Shown piece after piece: positions 31,500-42,085 of a stretch of DNA of 64,000 nt. The DNA lies in contig OU862913.1 of NCBI GenBank assembly GCA_917880885.1, positions 1,488,001 through 1,552,000 on the forward strand, written 5' to 3'. The DNA comes from Limnephilus marmoratus (lineage: Eukaryota; Arthropoda; Insecta; Trichoptera; Limnephilidae). A model generated the notes under the pieces. That model did no database searches. It was not told the origin of the DNA and worked only from the letters and a program-made list of their open reading frames with translations. A program made the translations under genes and the position numbers. The number at the start of each line of letters is the position of its first letter. The first letter of the stretch is position 1.

Positions 31500-31670
31500 A
31501 TGGGTAAAACCTCAAATTGTAATATTTAATTAAATTAAGACAATATAAGCGAAACTCAATCGAAATCTAGAAACAGAAACATAAGAAAAAGATATTGACT
31601 CTTCTGGGACTCGAACCCAGGACCTCTAGGATTCCGGGCCAACGCGCTAACCACTGCGCCACGGTGTCGA
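31500..31670 (-). mobile_element. SINE H copy, tRNA head intact
   Basis: The body AAGACAATATAAGCGAAACT...CAATCGAAATC is followed by a tRNA-like head (31596-31669, minus strand) with A box TGGCGCAGTGGTTAGCG and B box GGGTTCGAGTCCC. A head-truncated copy of the same SINE in the opposite orientation lies at 31770-31860 (CGATTGAGTTTCGCTTATAT). Confidence 0.75.
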
Positions 31671-31872
31671 TATCGAATTCGATCATTTTTACCTGTATAC
31701 TTCGACTAACAACCACTAACATTATCTTCATTTTCTTAACGCATATATTATTGGCAACTATCGTCTCGGAGGTGTCAATATCTTTTTTCTGATTTTTCTG
31801 TTTTCCAGATTTTCGATTGAGTTTCGCTTATATTGTCTTCATTTAACTAAATATAAAAATGGTTATTTTTTT

Positions 31873-31965
31873 GTTTTCGTAGGATTCAAACCACCATTCG
31901 CTGGATGTCTGTCTATGTGGCCGCTGAGATTTGTCAGGCGCCTTACTCGCTGCGCTATCGGAAAT
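31873..31965 (-). mobile_element. tRNA-like SINE head (type S)
   Basis: Minus strand: GATAGCGCAGCGAGTAAGGC (A-box region) and GGTTTGAATCC (B box) after a long variable region, TCGTAGG at the 3' edge. A relative at 45525-45610 shares CGTAGGATT and the GTCAGGCGC segment. The spacing between boxes is larger than in a normal tRNA. Confidence 0.55.
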
Positions 31966-32090
31966 TACAAATAACTAATTGGGCTAAAGAAGTTTCACTT
32001 CAAAAACCGGAAATGGCTCTGACGGACATTCAAAAACCTGAGTACCAGCGGTATTTCGAGGGTTAGATTAAACGCTGGCGCAAGTTCGAC

Positions 32091-32510
32091 GACCTCCGTA
32101 GTCCAGTGGGTAAGACTCTTGACTCACAATCCGAAGGTCGCGGGTTCGAACCCGGCATGCGCAAATAAATTTTATTTGATTAATTTGTGTTATTTCACAA
32201 TTAATTCATTTAAAATAATATATAGTATATTTGCGGCATGTTCCAGAGTAGAAGATACTATCAGTATCGCCCTGGTGTAAGACCACCATTCAGAATTGAA
32301 ACGTTGCTTGAAAATGGCTTTAGCCGTGTTTAGTGACCAGATCTGAATAGCCAGGTACTTCCCAACCTTCCTCTTCCCCACCTCCTTCCCCTCCCCACGA
32401 CCTTCAGCCTCACAACATACCCCAATTGGGGATGCCATAGTTTCACTGGCTTCAGACGGGAGCAGTTGAGATTCTTGTGCGGTATTCACTGTAAAAAAAA
32501 AAAAAAAAAA
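32091..32510 (+). mobile_element. SINE E, complete forward copy
   Basis: tRNA head with A box TAGTCCAGTGGGTAAG and B box GGTTCGAACCC, then TTTTATTTGATTAATTTGTG, the E body and an 18-nt A tail (32493-32510). Nearly colinear with 25397-25807. Confidence 0.9.
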
Positions 32511-32630
32511 CTTGTGTTGCGAGTGTCGTGCACTGGTGTTGACTTTGAAGGGGAACCATATCGATTTTGATAAGTAAACTTGTATTTTCGATTTTATGAA
32601 TCAAGTCCTAAAACTTTTTGAGCAAGGTGT

Positions 32631-33339
32631 TATACAAAATAAAACAATATTTCTGATGTTTTTACACGTTACATTAAAAAGGTGCTTTAAAATATGCCGA
32701 TTCCGTGAAATAATTTGTTAAATTCTTTTTATAGCATTGTTTTCAAAACTAAATCGTAGAAATGAAATGGCTAAAGGCGTAGGTCAAAATATAACGTAAT
32801 AAAGGGGGTTGTTTGAACCTTGCCATATTAATGTGTGATTCACTAAGCTGTCAGTGTGTAATTGAGGTTATAATACGTAACAACTTGAAATGAAAGGATG
32901 CTTAGCTCAGGGTAGGTAAAAGGTAAAAGCAAGTGAATTTGGTAAGCACTACTTAAAGATATTAAAGGCTAAATCAGGTAAGATAATTTTAATAATAAAT
33001 ACAGGGATTGAAACATCAAAAAGACTCTACAATATTTAAAATAAATAATAATCATCAAGGTGCGGTGACTGCTCCAAGATGTCAGTCATATTAAATCATA
33101 ATTGCTTCTAGGTTAAAAGGATTAAAAGGCGCCAGTCGTTTATTAAATGCCCTAATACTACTAAACGACAAATAGTCTGTTAAATTTTAAATGAGATAAA
33201 CCAAATAAATAAAGTAACTATACGTGGATGGCTACATGATGAAATCTTCCGTGAAATCTTCCGCCCGCCGAGTTTCTGTCTGGAGTTACATGTGTCACAC
33301 GACCGTTCCACGTAAAACTATTCTATTATGATCGTAAAT
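32631..33339. other. No gene seen
   Basis: AT-rich sequence with no ORF of note and no recognised repeat. Confidence 0.5.
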
Positions 33340-33540
33340 GCAAGGCTTACGTAAGCTTTATGAACGATATTAAGAAAGGGACGCATAGTCCATAGATAGA
33401 TAAATAAATTATATATGTTAGGTGAAAGTAAATTGTAGAAGAAGTCGGGGACGCCAAGACATTGAACTATCAAATAAATCACATATATTATGAACGTAGT
33501 CGTGGCAAGAGTTGCATTTCCGAGTGCTCTCAGAATCGCC
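33340..33540 (+). repeat. LINE C fragment, highly diverged
   Basis: TGCAAGGCTTACGTAAGC, AAGAAAGGGACGC, GTAGAAGAAGTCGGGGACGC and CGTGGCAAGAG parallel the KADV...KIKK..LRW and GRSRGRPRK region of LINE C. Confidence 0.5.
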
Positions 33541-33611
33541 ATGACGACAGACCGAATTTCTTTGCTTCTTGAAATGGATTTAGACATGGGGTATTATGCC
33601 GTTTTGTGTTT

Positions 33612-34020
33612 TTTTTTACATTAGCTCTACACAGGAGGCCCTGAGGAAAATAATTTCCTTCCTATCTCATCTTTGGGAATGCTGTGTGGAGAGTATTTGT
33701 AGGAAAGGAAAGAGAGGAAGTTCTGGCAAGGAAAAGGGTATGAGGGGTGGGTAGGAATCCAGGAGTGACGGACGAATGAATCCATCCCTCCCACTGCGGT
33801 GAAAGGCGATATTCTAGAGAGTACGGCTGGAGACGTCAAAGGGACTCCTTCAACCATTCTCTACTGCCTGCCATGCAGCTGATGGGCAGACGCACGCACC
33901 GCCAAGACCTGGAAAAACCTTACCCACTTGAAAATATAGCGAACCACTTGGAGTGACGTATGGCAGAGGTGTTATTTATCCAATAAATGATTCTCGGGGC
34001 GGCGGTACCCATTTAAGTCT
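33612..34020 (-). repeat. Repeat D2, near full length
   Basis: From ACATTAGCTCTACACAGGAGGC and the hairpin arm GGCCCTGAGG... (the other arm partly deleted), through CCCTCCCACTGCGGTG and AGACCTGGAAAAACC, to CGGGGCGGCGGTACCCATT. Roughly 400 bp. Confidence 0.75.
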
Positions 34021-34269
34021 TTCAAATCGGAAATTTTGCGCAGAATCAAGAGTATTTTTCAGATATCTAAGAGCTCCAGACGGGAGGTGGCTGCCAAACG
34101 CAGCAGAATAGGGCCATTCACTCTATTTGAATATTGTCTGAATATGGCTGTAATACTAAATGCCTACATTTTGCATGATATTGACAACTCCTGGAATCTA
34201 GTGGAGCACTCTAGACGGGAAACTCGAAGCAGCAATGAATTTAATGACAACAGATTGGTGACCCCTGTC

Positions 34270-34815
34270 GAAAAAGTACCTTAAAGCTTCGTAGCAAGCG
34301 CTCAAAAAGAAAAGGAAGATGGTGTGAAAGGGAGATATGTAAATACGAATGTTAGAAGGAGCGCGCTAATATTAAAAAAAACTCAATTTAGCGAAAATTG
34401 TGTAAATCATCATTACATAGTATAAAAGGAAGTCGCTGAAAATGTATGTGCGCGTAGATCTTTTAAACTACGTAACGGATTTTTATGCGGTTTTAACCAA
34501 TAGATAGAGTGATTCAAGAGGAAGGTTTATATGTATAATACATGATTTATAAAGGTTGGGTAATGGCATTGTGTTTCGTTAGCCACAGCAACGTGTTACC
34601 GGGTCTGCTAGTATTTAATGAAACACGACTTGTTTAAATTGGAGCAAAAATCTCTCAATAAATGTCTTAAGAAGCATTTGAAGAAATATTCTGAATTTTT
34701 TCATATCCATTACACGTCAAATAACGCAAAAAAATGTTTCTTAATAATTTTCGGAGCATACTTTGCAATTTTTTTCTATCGAGGGAATTTTATATAATTA
34801 CCGTTTGTAGTACCA
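34270..34815 (+). repeat. Element M internal region with K2 insertion
   Basis: AATACGAATGTTAGAAGGAG, GCGAAAATTGTGTAAAT, then after 34612 TTTAATGAAACACGACTTGT, AAAATCTCTCAATAAATG and GAGGGAATTTTATATAATT match 20880-21160. An inverted K2 copy (34408-34612) interrupts the match exactly. Confidence 0.75.
34408..34612 (-). repeat. K2 copy inserted in element M sequence
   Basis: ATCATTACATAGTATAAAAG, AACGGATTTTTATGCGGTTT, ACCAATAGATAGAGTGATTC and the terminus CAACGTGTTACCGGGTCTGC on the complement of K2. Confidence 0.75.
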
Positions 34816-34845
34816 TTATACCATTATTTAGTACCATTATTTAGT

Positions 34846-35930
34846 GAGGACTGTAAAGAGCTACAAAGTGACTTAGATAGGCTCTGCAACTATTGCACAA
34901 CTAACTATTTAGACCTCAATGTTTCTAAATGCCACACTATGTCCTTTACTAGAAACAAGCACATAATTAACTTTTCATATTTACTCTGCAATGAACCCGT
35001 GATCTCAAAAAATGAATGTAAGGACCTTGAAGTCTATTTAGATAGTAAACTTATATTAAAAACGCACATTGATTCAATCACCGATAGATCTTACAAAATG
35101 TTGGGTTTTATACTACGTCTGAGTAAATTATTTAGGAATCCACATACTCTAGTAATGCTTTACTCCTCACTAGTCAGAAGTACACTGGAATTTGCATCGC
35201 CTGTCTGGAATCCCAAATACACCCAATACGTCAATAACATAGAGCGCATACAAAATAAATTTATTAAGTATCTCGGTTATAAATACAACAATATTTACAT
35301 CTGCACTCTCCAATCCCTGAAATCCAGGCGAACGGTAGCTGACATGACATTTCTCCATAAAATTATACATAACGAAATAGACTGCCCAGAACTTCTATCC
35401 CAAATAAATTTTAACATCCCATCTAAAAGAACTCGCCACACCAACCTTTTTTACACAACCAGTAATAATACGAACGCTGCAGCCAACTCCCCCATTTCCC
35501 GCATCCTGCAAAGTTTCAACTCTATTCAAAAACCCACAAATACCGATATATTTTTCGATTCCCTCCCTCTATTTAAGAAAAACATTTTTAGCACACTTAA
35601 TTCGCACACATAACACACACATCCACACACACACACCCTCATTTACACACATACAAACACTCTCACACACCCCTCTCCTTCAATAAGTTACTAACTTAAT
35701 TTAGGTATAATTTACTAACTTAATTAAAATTATACTAAATTAAGTTACTAACTTAATTTAGTATAATTTTTGTGTTATTTATCACACAAAAATATAAGTA
35801 TATAACAGCGACATGTCATTGGTACCAATTATTGTATTAATTCTATAACTTTGTAAATATTTCCCATTATGTAATAATGTACTGTTTGTTTCTGCAAAAA
35901 TAAAAAATAAAATAAAATAAATGAATAGAT
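34846..35930 (+). pseudogene. LINE R: reverse transcriptase C-terminal part and 3' UTR
   Basis: An open frame from about 34846 (no start; 5'-truncated) to 35613 encodes CKELQSDLDRLCNYC, LDLNVSKCHTMSF, LVRSTLEFASPVWNPKY and NIERIQNKFIKYL, the thumb and C-terminal region of a Jockey/CR1-group polyprotein. A 3' UTR with (CA)n-like CACACACACA (35600-35670) and TTACTAACTTAATT repeats ends in AAAAATAAAAAATAAAATAA (about 35896-35915). The 5' truncation and tail show retrotransposition. A degenerate relative lies at 43085-43420. Confidence 0.85.
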
Positions 35931-36589
35931 GTTATCTTAAAAAAAAAACATATTTTTAAAGGAACTTAAGAATATTCAAGAGATATATTTTATAAATCGG
36001 AGGCATCGAGATATTAACAATAAATTAGCCCTCCCATACCCAATTACAATCCCAAAGTGACACCACCAACGAGAAATTTCATAATACAACTACCCAACGA
36101 ATCCCGTTGCATCTCTTGCGTGACGTAGTTGTTTTACTAGGAAGAAATTAAACATTTTTTATCAAATGTTTCTTTTCTCGATACGCTGCCACGAATTCAT
36201 ATGTTATTTACATATTTTTTTAGATATTCAAATAACTGATTAAATTGTTAATAATAAAGTCCGTGATAGCCCATACCTAAAATATTTCTAACTGCCTGAA
36301 ATTTGTGTTTTAAAAATGATCTTCACAAAGCTAGTAATTCCGTTACCGCGAACTTGCTGGAAAACAAATTAGCTCCACGCAGATCAACAAAAGGTACAAA
36401 CCAATGCTTCTCACGATCTTTTGACTGAGAAAATGGACTTTCTTTTTGATAAATGTTCTCGTAAACCAATATTTTTGGTTCCGGTGTCATTTTTAAGACC
36501 TACACGCCTTGTCTAGATATACTTGGTCGAAGATCGGAGGAAATTCGGAATGCCGGGTTTTAATTCAACTTACTAACCAACTAAGCAAT
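35931..36589. other. No gene seen
   Basis: AT-rich, without recognisable coding sequence or a repeat shared elsewhere in the window. Confidence 0.5.
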
Positions 36590-36716
36590 TTGAGAGCGGG
36601 TATGGCTACCGCTGACCCTGGAACCATTGATTGGATAACCGCCACTTCTGCTGTAGGTCACCCCAAGTGGTTCGCTACGTTTGGTGACTTCGCAAGGATG
36701 CCCGGCAGTGGCAGTT
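36590..36716 (+). repeat. Repeat D head fragment
   Basis: GAGAGCGGGTATGGCTACCG, TTGGATAACCGCCACTTCTG, CCCCAAGTGGTTCGCTACGT and GATGCCCGG. Truncated after ~125 bp. Confidence 0.75.
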
Positions 36717-36850
36717 CGTAAGTTTTCAGCGAGCTACAGTGTTAAGATTGAAAACTACGACATTATATATCAACGTTTTCTATGAAGATCTTTCAGTATG
36801 TGGATGCGGCGCATCCCTCGACTAAAAGAATCCTAAAAATCTTCCTACAA
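36716..36850. repeat. Palindromic repeat Q, copy 1
   Basis: TATGAAGATCTTTCAGT, GGATGCGGCGCATCC and CTACAAAAAGTTGAAATTG. It matches the complement or parts of 38752-38915, which carries a cleaner hairpin. Confidence 0.6.
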
Positions 36851-36869
36851 AAAGTTGAAATTGACAAGA

Positions 36870-37003
36870 ATGATCACATTTTTTAGATTCAAGCGAGGCT
36901 CTCGTAAGCCGAGCTGGCTCCATGGAACCGTTATGGGGAGGGGGAAATAATACGCTTTTATCATTTAGGGCAGGTCCAGATATATTCATATGTCCATGTA
37001 GCA
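36870..37003 (-). repeat. Repeat J fragment
   Basis: Complement of the first ~130 bp of repeat J (TTCAAGCGAGGCTCTCGTAA, GGCTCCATGGAACCG, ATATGTCCATG). G-rich runs follow (37038-37050, 37122-37135). Confidence 0.75.
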
Positions 37004-37389
37004 TATATATGATTAGGGAACGTACCCATACTACGAGACTTGTTCGGGGGGGGGGGTGGGGTCTTCAAAATACCACGCTTGGTACAAATGAGCGGCGGCG
37101 GCCTTAGGTTTTTGGTCACCAGAGGGGGGGGGGGAGGTTAAAAATTGCAAAAAGTTGGTCAAGTGGTATGGGTATGTTCTCATATGTATTTTACATAGGA
37201 GGGCACACCTAGTGATATTTATATCACCGGGTAAGAAGAGTGCCCCTAGAGGTAATGTCTAAGACTAATGTCCCGATGGACTTGGAACAGAACGCCGTAC
37301 TTAAATTCACAGCAAATTTATCGATACAAACAAACATAAACAATATTCCCACTCCTGTTTAAGTACTCACTACTATTATAAGCATCAGA

Positions 37390-37715
37390 TAATTTTTTTT
37401 AACACCTAATGTATGACAGTGAGGCATGGAACTGGGAGAGGAAATAGCGCATTTAAATTTTTTTTCTCAATTTATCTATTCTCGATCTCGGCCGAGATTT
37501 TAATTTATTCTTTTCTCGGTCTCGGTCTCGGCCGAGAACGAAAAACCTGTCTCGGTCGACTCTTTGTCTTTAGTTTTCGAATACGTTCAGAAACATTCCT
37601 TTTACCTAGATTTTATTGCAAAGCGGAAATATTTTGACCCTCTGACAAAATACGGCCAAGGGGCCATACCTCACTGTCATACATCAGGATAGGTACCAGG
37701 ACTCCATTATGGACT
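37390..37715. repeat. Two LINE C fragments flanking an unknown insert
   Basis: The left piece (37398-37440, plus: TGTATGACAGTGAGGCATGG) and right piece (37665-37710, minus: CCTCACTGTCATACATCAGG, TACCAGGACTCCATTATGGA) come from the LMYGSEAW region in opposite orientations. Between them is a stretch with repeated CTCGGTCTCGGTCTCGGCCG, with internal complementarity. Confidence 0.55.
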
Positions 37716-37743
37716 GCTAGCTTCGCTTCTTTTGAATTTTTTT

Positions 37744-38173
37744 TATTGGGAGGCGGAAATGGGTACCGCCGCCCTGGGAACCATTTATTAGATAACCAAC
37801 ACCTCTGCCATAGGTCACCCCAAAAGGTTCGCTACGTTTGGTGACTTTGGCTATGTCTGGCGATGGATGTGTTTGCCCACCTACTGTGTGGCGGGACGGA
37901 TTGGGAGAGACTGGTTGAGGGAGACCTTTTAACCTTTCTAGGAAAACCAACTCTCGACCCATCGCCTAACACTGCAGTGGGATGAATTCATGCATCTATC
38001 ATTCCTGGACACGTTGAACCCCAGAGTCTTATCCACCCCTCAAACATTATTCCTTCCCATAACTTCTCGTCTCCTTCCTTTCCTTAAAAAGACACTCCAC
38101 ACAGCATCCCCAAAGATGACATAGGCCCTGAGGGGAATTTGGTTTTCCTCAGGTCCTCCTGTATGGAGCTAAC
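37744..38173 (+). repeat. Repeat D2, full-length reference copy
   Basis: Begins TTGGGAGGCGGAAATGGGTA and runs through the head, the D2 block (GTGTGGCGGGACGGATTGGG, CACTGCAGTGGGATGAATTC), CTCCTTCCTTTCCTTAAAAA and the terminal nested hairpin: CTCCACACAGC pairs with CTGTATGGAGC and GGCCCTGAGG with CCTCAGGTCC. It ends TAACGTTAAAAAA. Non-coding, ~430 bp. The 3' end is shared with LINE B. Confidence 0.85.
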
Positions 38174-38174
38174 G

Positions 38175-38500
38175 TTAAAAAAACGGCATCCAGTCCTCTA
38201 TTAATGGAGTTACCTGCATTTACCCTTCCTTCAATATCTCTATCAGCCTTCCCATCTCTCGTAATCTTACTTCCCAAATGCAAAAACTCACCCACCTGCT
38301 CCAAGTATTCATCATTCATAACCATATTGCACACTGTTTTTATACTTTCTATTTCAAATACCATGACCTTAGACTTACTTACATTCATCATTAACTCATT
38401 CTTCATACGTACTTCGTTCATCCTAGACTCAAGCATGCAAAGGTTATTTGTTAGTAAGAATATATGTAATATCCTTCGTATAATGTACCTGCTTATAAGA
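38175..38500 (-). pseudogene. LINE C upstream coding fragment
   Basis: A 95-aa minus-strand ORF reads KNELMMNVSKSKVMVFE, YLEQVGEFLHLGSKITRDGK and RVNAGNSINRGLDAVF. This is the stretch between the reverse transcriptase palm and the YGSE region in RTE/CR1-like polyproteins. It lies upstream of the parts seen in other LINE C copies. The N in LMMNVSKSKV corresponds to the usual 'LNvsKSK' motif. Confidence 0.75.
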
Positions 38501-38751
38501 GCAGCTCGCTAATAGGTTCTCAGTTTCGACATATAATAATAATATGTCGATATCCTGAACGATCTGTCCATCAGGATTCTCCAATACACAACAAGGACCT
38601 AACTATAATCAACTGCCATTGACGTCAGAAGAGATAAACTTGCCTAACATGAAATCTGGGTTTCATTTAGTTGGAGACAAACCACGTGATCATATTTTGA
38701 CACCATGATGGTTTGAGAAAGCTAATTGGTGATGGTTTGAGTGCTTTTTGT

Positions 38752-38915
38752 ATGAAGATCTTCAACATTCTTTCAGTCAAGGGATGCGCCGCATCCACGT
38801 ACTGAAAGATCTTCATACAAGAAGTTGAAATTTTGAAAAAAAAAACTCATTTTCAGCTACTACAACTTCAGTAACGTCGTATTTTTCAATCTTAGCGCTC
38901 TAGCTCACTTTAAAC
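38752..38915. repeat. Palindromic repeat Q, copy 2
   Basis: A hairpin with ATGAAGATCTT (38755) and AAGATCTTCAT (38809-38819) as outer arms, TTTCAGT / ACTGAAA as middle arms, and the 15-bp palindrome GGATGCGCCGCATCC at its centre. Flanks match the copy near 36.7-36.85 kb in inverted order. Confidence 0.65.
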
Positions 38916-38934
38916 TCACGGACCACCATTTTTT

Positions 38935-39325
38935 TTTTTCCATGAGGAAAATAATTTCCCTCAGGGCCTATGTCATCTGGGATGCTGTGTGGAGGGTCTT
39001 TTTGAGGAGAGAAAGGATTGAACATTGGTCTTGAAGAGACCCATGTTGTTGAAAGGAGGAAACACAGAGGCCGGCAAATCATTCCACAGCTGAGCTGTTG
39101 AACATAAGAACGAGTCGAAGAAACGACCCGTTCTCATGTGACTGTGTGACGGTTGACATGTGACAATGTCAACCGTGTACAAACGTTGGGCACGCGTTTG
39201 GCGTGTTTCCCGACTATGCACCGGTGCCGAAGGGATCAATGATGCAAGTTCCTCGGAGCATCTTCCAGTAGAACAAGGATAGCATTCCCACCCGACGCCT
39301 GTGCTCTAAAGATTGTGTCTAAATT
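38935..39325 (-). pseudogene. LINE B C-terminal copy
   Basis: Minus strand: GRCSEELA-like start, IPSAPVHSRETRQTRAQRLY, FFDSFLCSTAQLWNDLPASV, NNMGLFKTNVQSFLSSKRPS and the stop in the 3' hairpin. The B-specific TGGGATGCTGTGTGGAGGGT block follows; the terminal hairpin is half deleted. Confidence 0.8.
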
Positions 39326-40140
39326 TAAACCCAGGATTCAAACCAATTATGGAGTTAAAGGTTACCATCAAGGGTTGGATTGCGATCAAAGGGTTGTCTG
39401 ATTTGTTCGTCAGATGTCTCTAATAGAATCATTTATTTTTTGTCCCTTTCTCACACAACAGACAAGGTAAGTAAGTACCTTTATAAAAAGGCTTGCATCG
39501 GTGAAATTAAATTACTTCTTTACGAAAACTTGCACTAAGAATTTAAAATACTACTGAACCCTTGTCCGTTGGGTGGGGAAAAATTATTGTCGTCAGTTGT
39601 AAATATTCAAATCATAATAATAAAAAATCATGAAATTAAGAGGAATATAAACGCTAGAAATATTTCGAATCTCATGCCTGCAAATTTTAAAAATCGAGCG
39701 TCTTTTTGCACGAGGCTAGTAAGCGAAAAAGTGGTTTTTATTTATTTTGTGCATAATTTTATAAGAACGAAAAAAAGTTAGAACATAGATAAAGTCAAAA
39801 ATAGTCTTAGCCGTAAAGGGGTATTTTTTAAAAATTGTTACTTACATTACTTCATAGTTAAGTCATGAGAAAACATTTTTTTTAGTGGTTTACGCTTATA
39901 TTTTTTGTTACGTAAATAATAATTTTATTATAATTCCAATACATAGATAAAGTAGTTAAAGCTTCAATTTATCCGTAGCATATTTTTTGATGTTCATACT
40001 GTAAGCCGATTCGTCGTAAAGATTAATCAAAATAGTATCTAAATAGGATTTCACGTATATATTCATCTTAAGTTATAAAAAAGTGCTTCATTTATAAAAA
40101 GGCAATCCCAAGATTTCTCCTGAGTGAAGACCTAGCAATT
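39326..40140. other. No gene seen
   Basis: AT-rich sequence with only a 70-aa ORF (39569-39781) that resembles nothing recognised. Confidence 0.5.
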
Positions 40141-40142
40141 TT

Positions 40143-40512
40143 ACAGATTGCAATCCGTCTGTTAAGATGGGAGAATGTATCAAACGGTCCGCCCGTTTGC
40201 AATCTTTAGAGTACAGGCGTCAGGTGGGAATGCTATCCTTGTTCTACTGGTATTTCAATGGAAGATGCTCCGAGGAATTAACGTCATTAATCTCTTCGAC
40301 ACCGGTGCATAGTCGGGAAACATGCCAAACGTCCAACTTATGTACACGGTTGATATTTGTCACATGAGACGGGTCGCTTCTTGCATTCAACGAACTGTGG
40401 AACGATTTGCCGGCCTTTGTGTTCCCTCCTTCCCACAACATGGGTCTCTTTAAGACTAATATTAATTCCTTCCTCTCCCCAAAAAGACCCTCCAAACGCA
40501 TTTCAAAAAAGA
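40143..40512 (+). pseudogene. LINE B C-terminal copy
   Basis: Plus-strand frames carry QSLEYRRQVGMLSLFYWYFN, GRCSEELTSLISSTPVHSRE and after a shift NMGLFKTN-like remains. It ends in CCCTCCAAACGCATTTC. 5'- and 3'-eroded. Confidence 0.75.
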
Positions 40513-40599
40513 GATCTCAGGAAGAGTGGTGTAGTCTCACGAGTTCCATATTTGAGTTTAGCGATAACAGACAGACAGACTGACGCGGCAAAGGACTTT

Positions 40600-40690
40600 A
40601 ATCTATCTATCTATCTTCTACCTATATCTTCTATCTATCTTCTATCTTCTATCTTCTATCTTCTATCTTCTATCTTCTTCTTCTATATAA
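40600..40690. repeat. TCTA / CTTCTAT microsatellite
   Basis: CTATCTATCTATCTTCTA followed by about six CTTCTATCTTCTAT units. Confidence 0.9.
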
Positions 40691-41125
40691 ATAAAAATGA
40701 ATCGCCGAAATGTATGTACGCGCATAACTTCCGAACGACTGCACCAAATTGGATAATTCTTTTTTTGTTGTGTTCGTTATGGTCAGGACAAGGTTTGTAT
40801 AAAACTATTGGTGAGCTCTGGCATTACGAAATTTGCATACAAAATTGCAATAGGTGGCACGCGAGCTGTTTGAAAACCGAATGTATTGGGACTGAATTAA
40901 TGGAATGCGGGAGGGTGGAACTCGGGAGGTGGGTTGGCAGGACGGGGGAAGCGGGCGAGGGGAGTGGGGAGAGGAAAGGCGGTGTGGGAACGTGAGAGGG
41001 GGAAAGGGACGCAGGAGAGGAAGGGGAGGCGGAAGGGGAACGGGACGAGTGGGAAAGGACACGCAGGAAGAAATAATTTCTTTATTAAATGGCATTGCAA
41101 CGCATGCCGGGAACCAGCTAGTTTA
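40690..41125 (-). mobile_element. Element K copy, reverse
   Basis: On the complement it runs AACTAGCTGGTTCCCGGCAT, the pyrimidine core (A/G on this strand, 40900-41060), AATTTCGTAATGCCAGAGC, and TTCATTTTTATTTATATAGA. The adjacent microsatellite begins at its right end. Confidence 0.8.
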
Positions 41126-41555
41126 TGATATGTAGAGATTTCCCAAGTGGAGGATTTTACAAAAACACAGTCCATGTAAGTATACATTATTTTAAACCCC
41201 CTCCTAAAATAGCTCTTAATAATCATAATCATGATTTCATCTCTTATAACCGGAAGTCCTCCATTCCCGGGCAATATGGCCGACAGGAAGCGGCAATTTG
41301 GCGGGAATATTTTAACATGGCGGAGCTTCCTTCCCGCGTGCGATTTTACCCATTTGTTTTTCACGCTTTCCCTAAATTATTTATTATGTACACTCAAAAA
41401 GGGCAAAAACGTTTTGAAAATACTATTACTGTGTATGGCAGCAAGGATGGGGGGGCATACGATATGTTATATTATTTTGTTAAGCGTTCCGGAAATCTCT
41501 ACTTACATTCAGTGCATAAAATATTCCGGAAATATTTTGTTGTTATTTTTATATT

Positions 41556-41880
41556 AGCTCCATAGAGGAGACATTGATGGGGATGCTGTGGGGAGGGTCT
41601 TTTTTAGGGAAAGGAAGGAGAGGAAGGAAAAAGTGTGAGGTAAGTAGAAATGCGATAATCTCTGAGTGACGGAATGAATTCATCCCTCCCACTACGGTGC
41701 AAGGCGTTGTGTTGAGAGAGTTGTGGCTGTGAGGTCAAAAGGTCTCCCTCAAACGGTCCCTTCCGATACGGCTAGTCAATTTGTGGGCAGATGCATCCGC
41801 CGCCAAGATCTGGACAAACCTCACTCTATGAATCTTGGAACCCCTGCTGTCACCAAACGTAGCGAATTTTGAGTGTCCTT
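41556..41880 (-). repeat. Repeat D2
   Basis: TTAGCTCCATAGAGGAGAC, GGGAAAGGAAGGAGAGGAAG, CATCCCTCCCACTACGGTGC, AAAGGTCTCCCTCAA and ACCAAACGTAGCGAA. The central hairpin stem is deleted. Confidence 0.7.
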
Positions 41881-42082
41881 TTTGGGAGGCGGGTATGGGT
41901 ACCGCCGCCCGGGAACCATTTATTGGAAAACCAGCACCTCAGCTATAGGTCACCCCAAGTGGTTTGCTACGTTTGGTGACTTAGCAGGGGTGCCCGGGTT
42001 CATGAGGTGAGGTTTGTCTAGGTCTTGGAGGCGGATGACCAAGACACACAGAACCAGGGCCTCCTGTGTGGAGCTCATTAAA
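41880..42082 (+). repeat. Repeat D, short chimera
   Basis: Full head (TTGGGAGGCGGGTATGGGTA to GAGGTTTGTCTAGGTCTTGG) followed directly by CAGGGCCTCCTGTGTGGAG and an A run. The middle is deleted. Confidence 0.75.
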
Positions 42083-42085
42083 AAA

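Larger units (their letters stand above)
29857..32630 (+). mobile_element. mariner-type transposon relic with nested SINEs
   Basis: Inverted ends share CAAAAAGTTTTAGGAC (29867-29882 and the complement at about 32605-32620) and are flanked by TA (29855-29856, 32631-32632), the mariner/Tc1 target. A transposase fragment lies at 31170-31320. The span of 2.77 kb exceeds a normal ~1.3 kb mariner because it holds the tRNA palindrome (30224-30684), SINE H pieces (31500-31860) and SINE E (32091-32510). Confidence 0.82.

Noticed and set aside
37460..37600. Regulatory palindrome in CTCGGTCTCGGCCGAG repeats
   Set aside because: It is a short local tandem/inverted repetition flanked by LINE C debris; nothing indicates a regulatory role.
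41125..41565. 146-aa plus-strand ORF as a host gene
   Set aside because: It has no recognised domain, starts inside element K and shows no splice or codon evidence.
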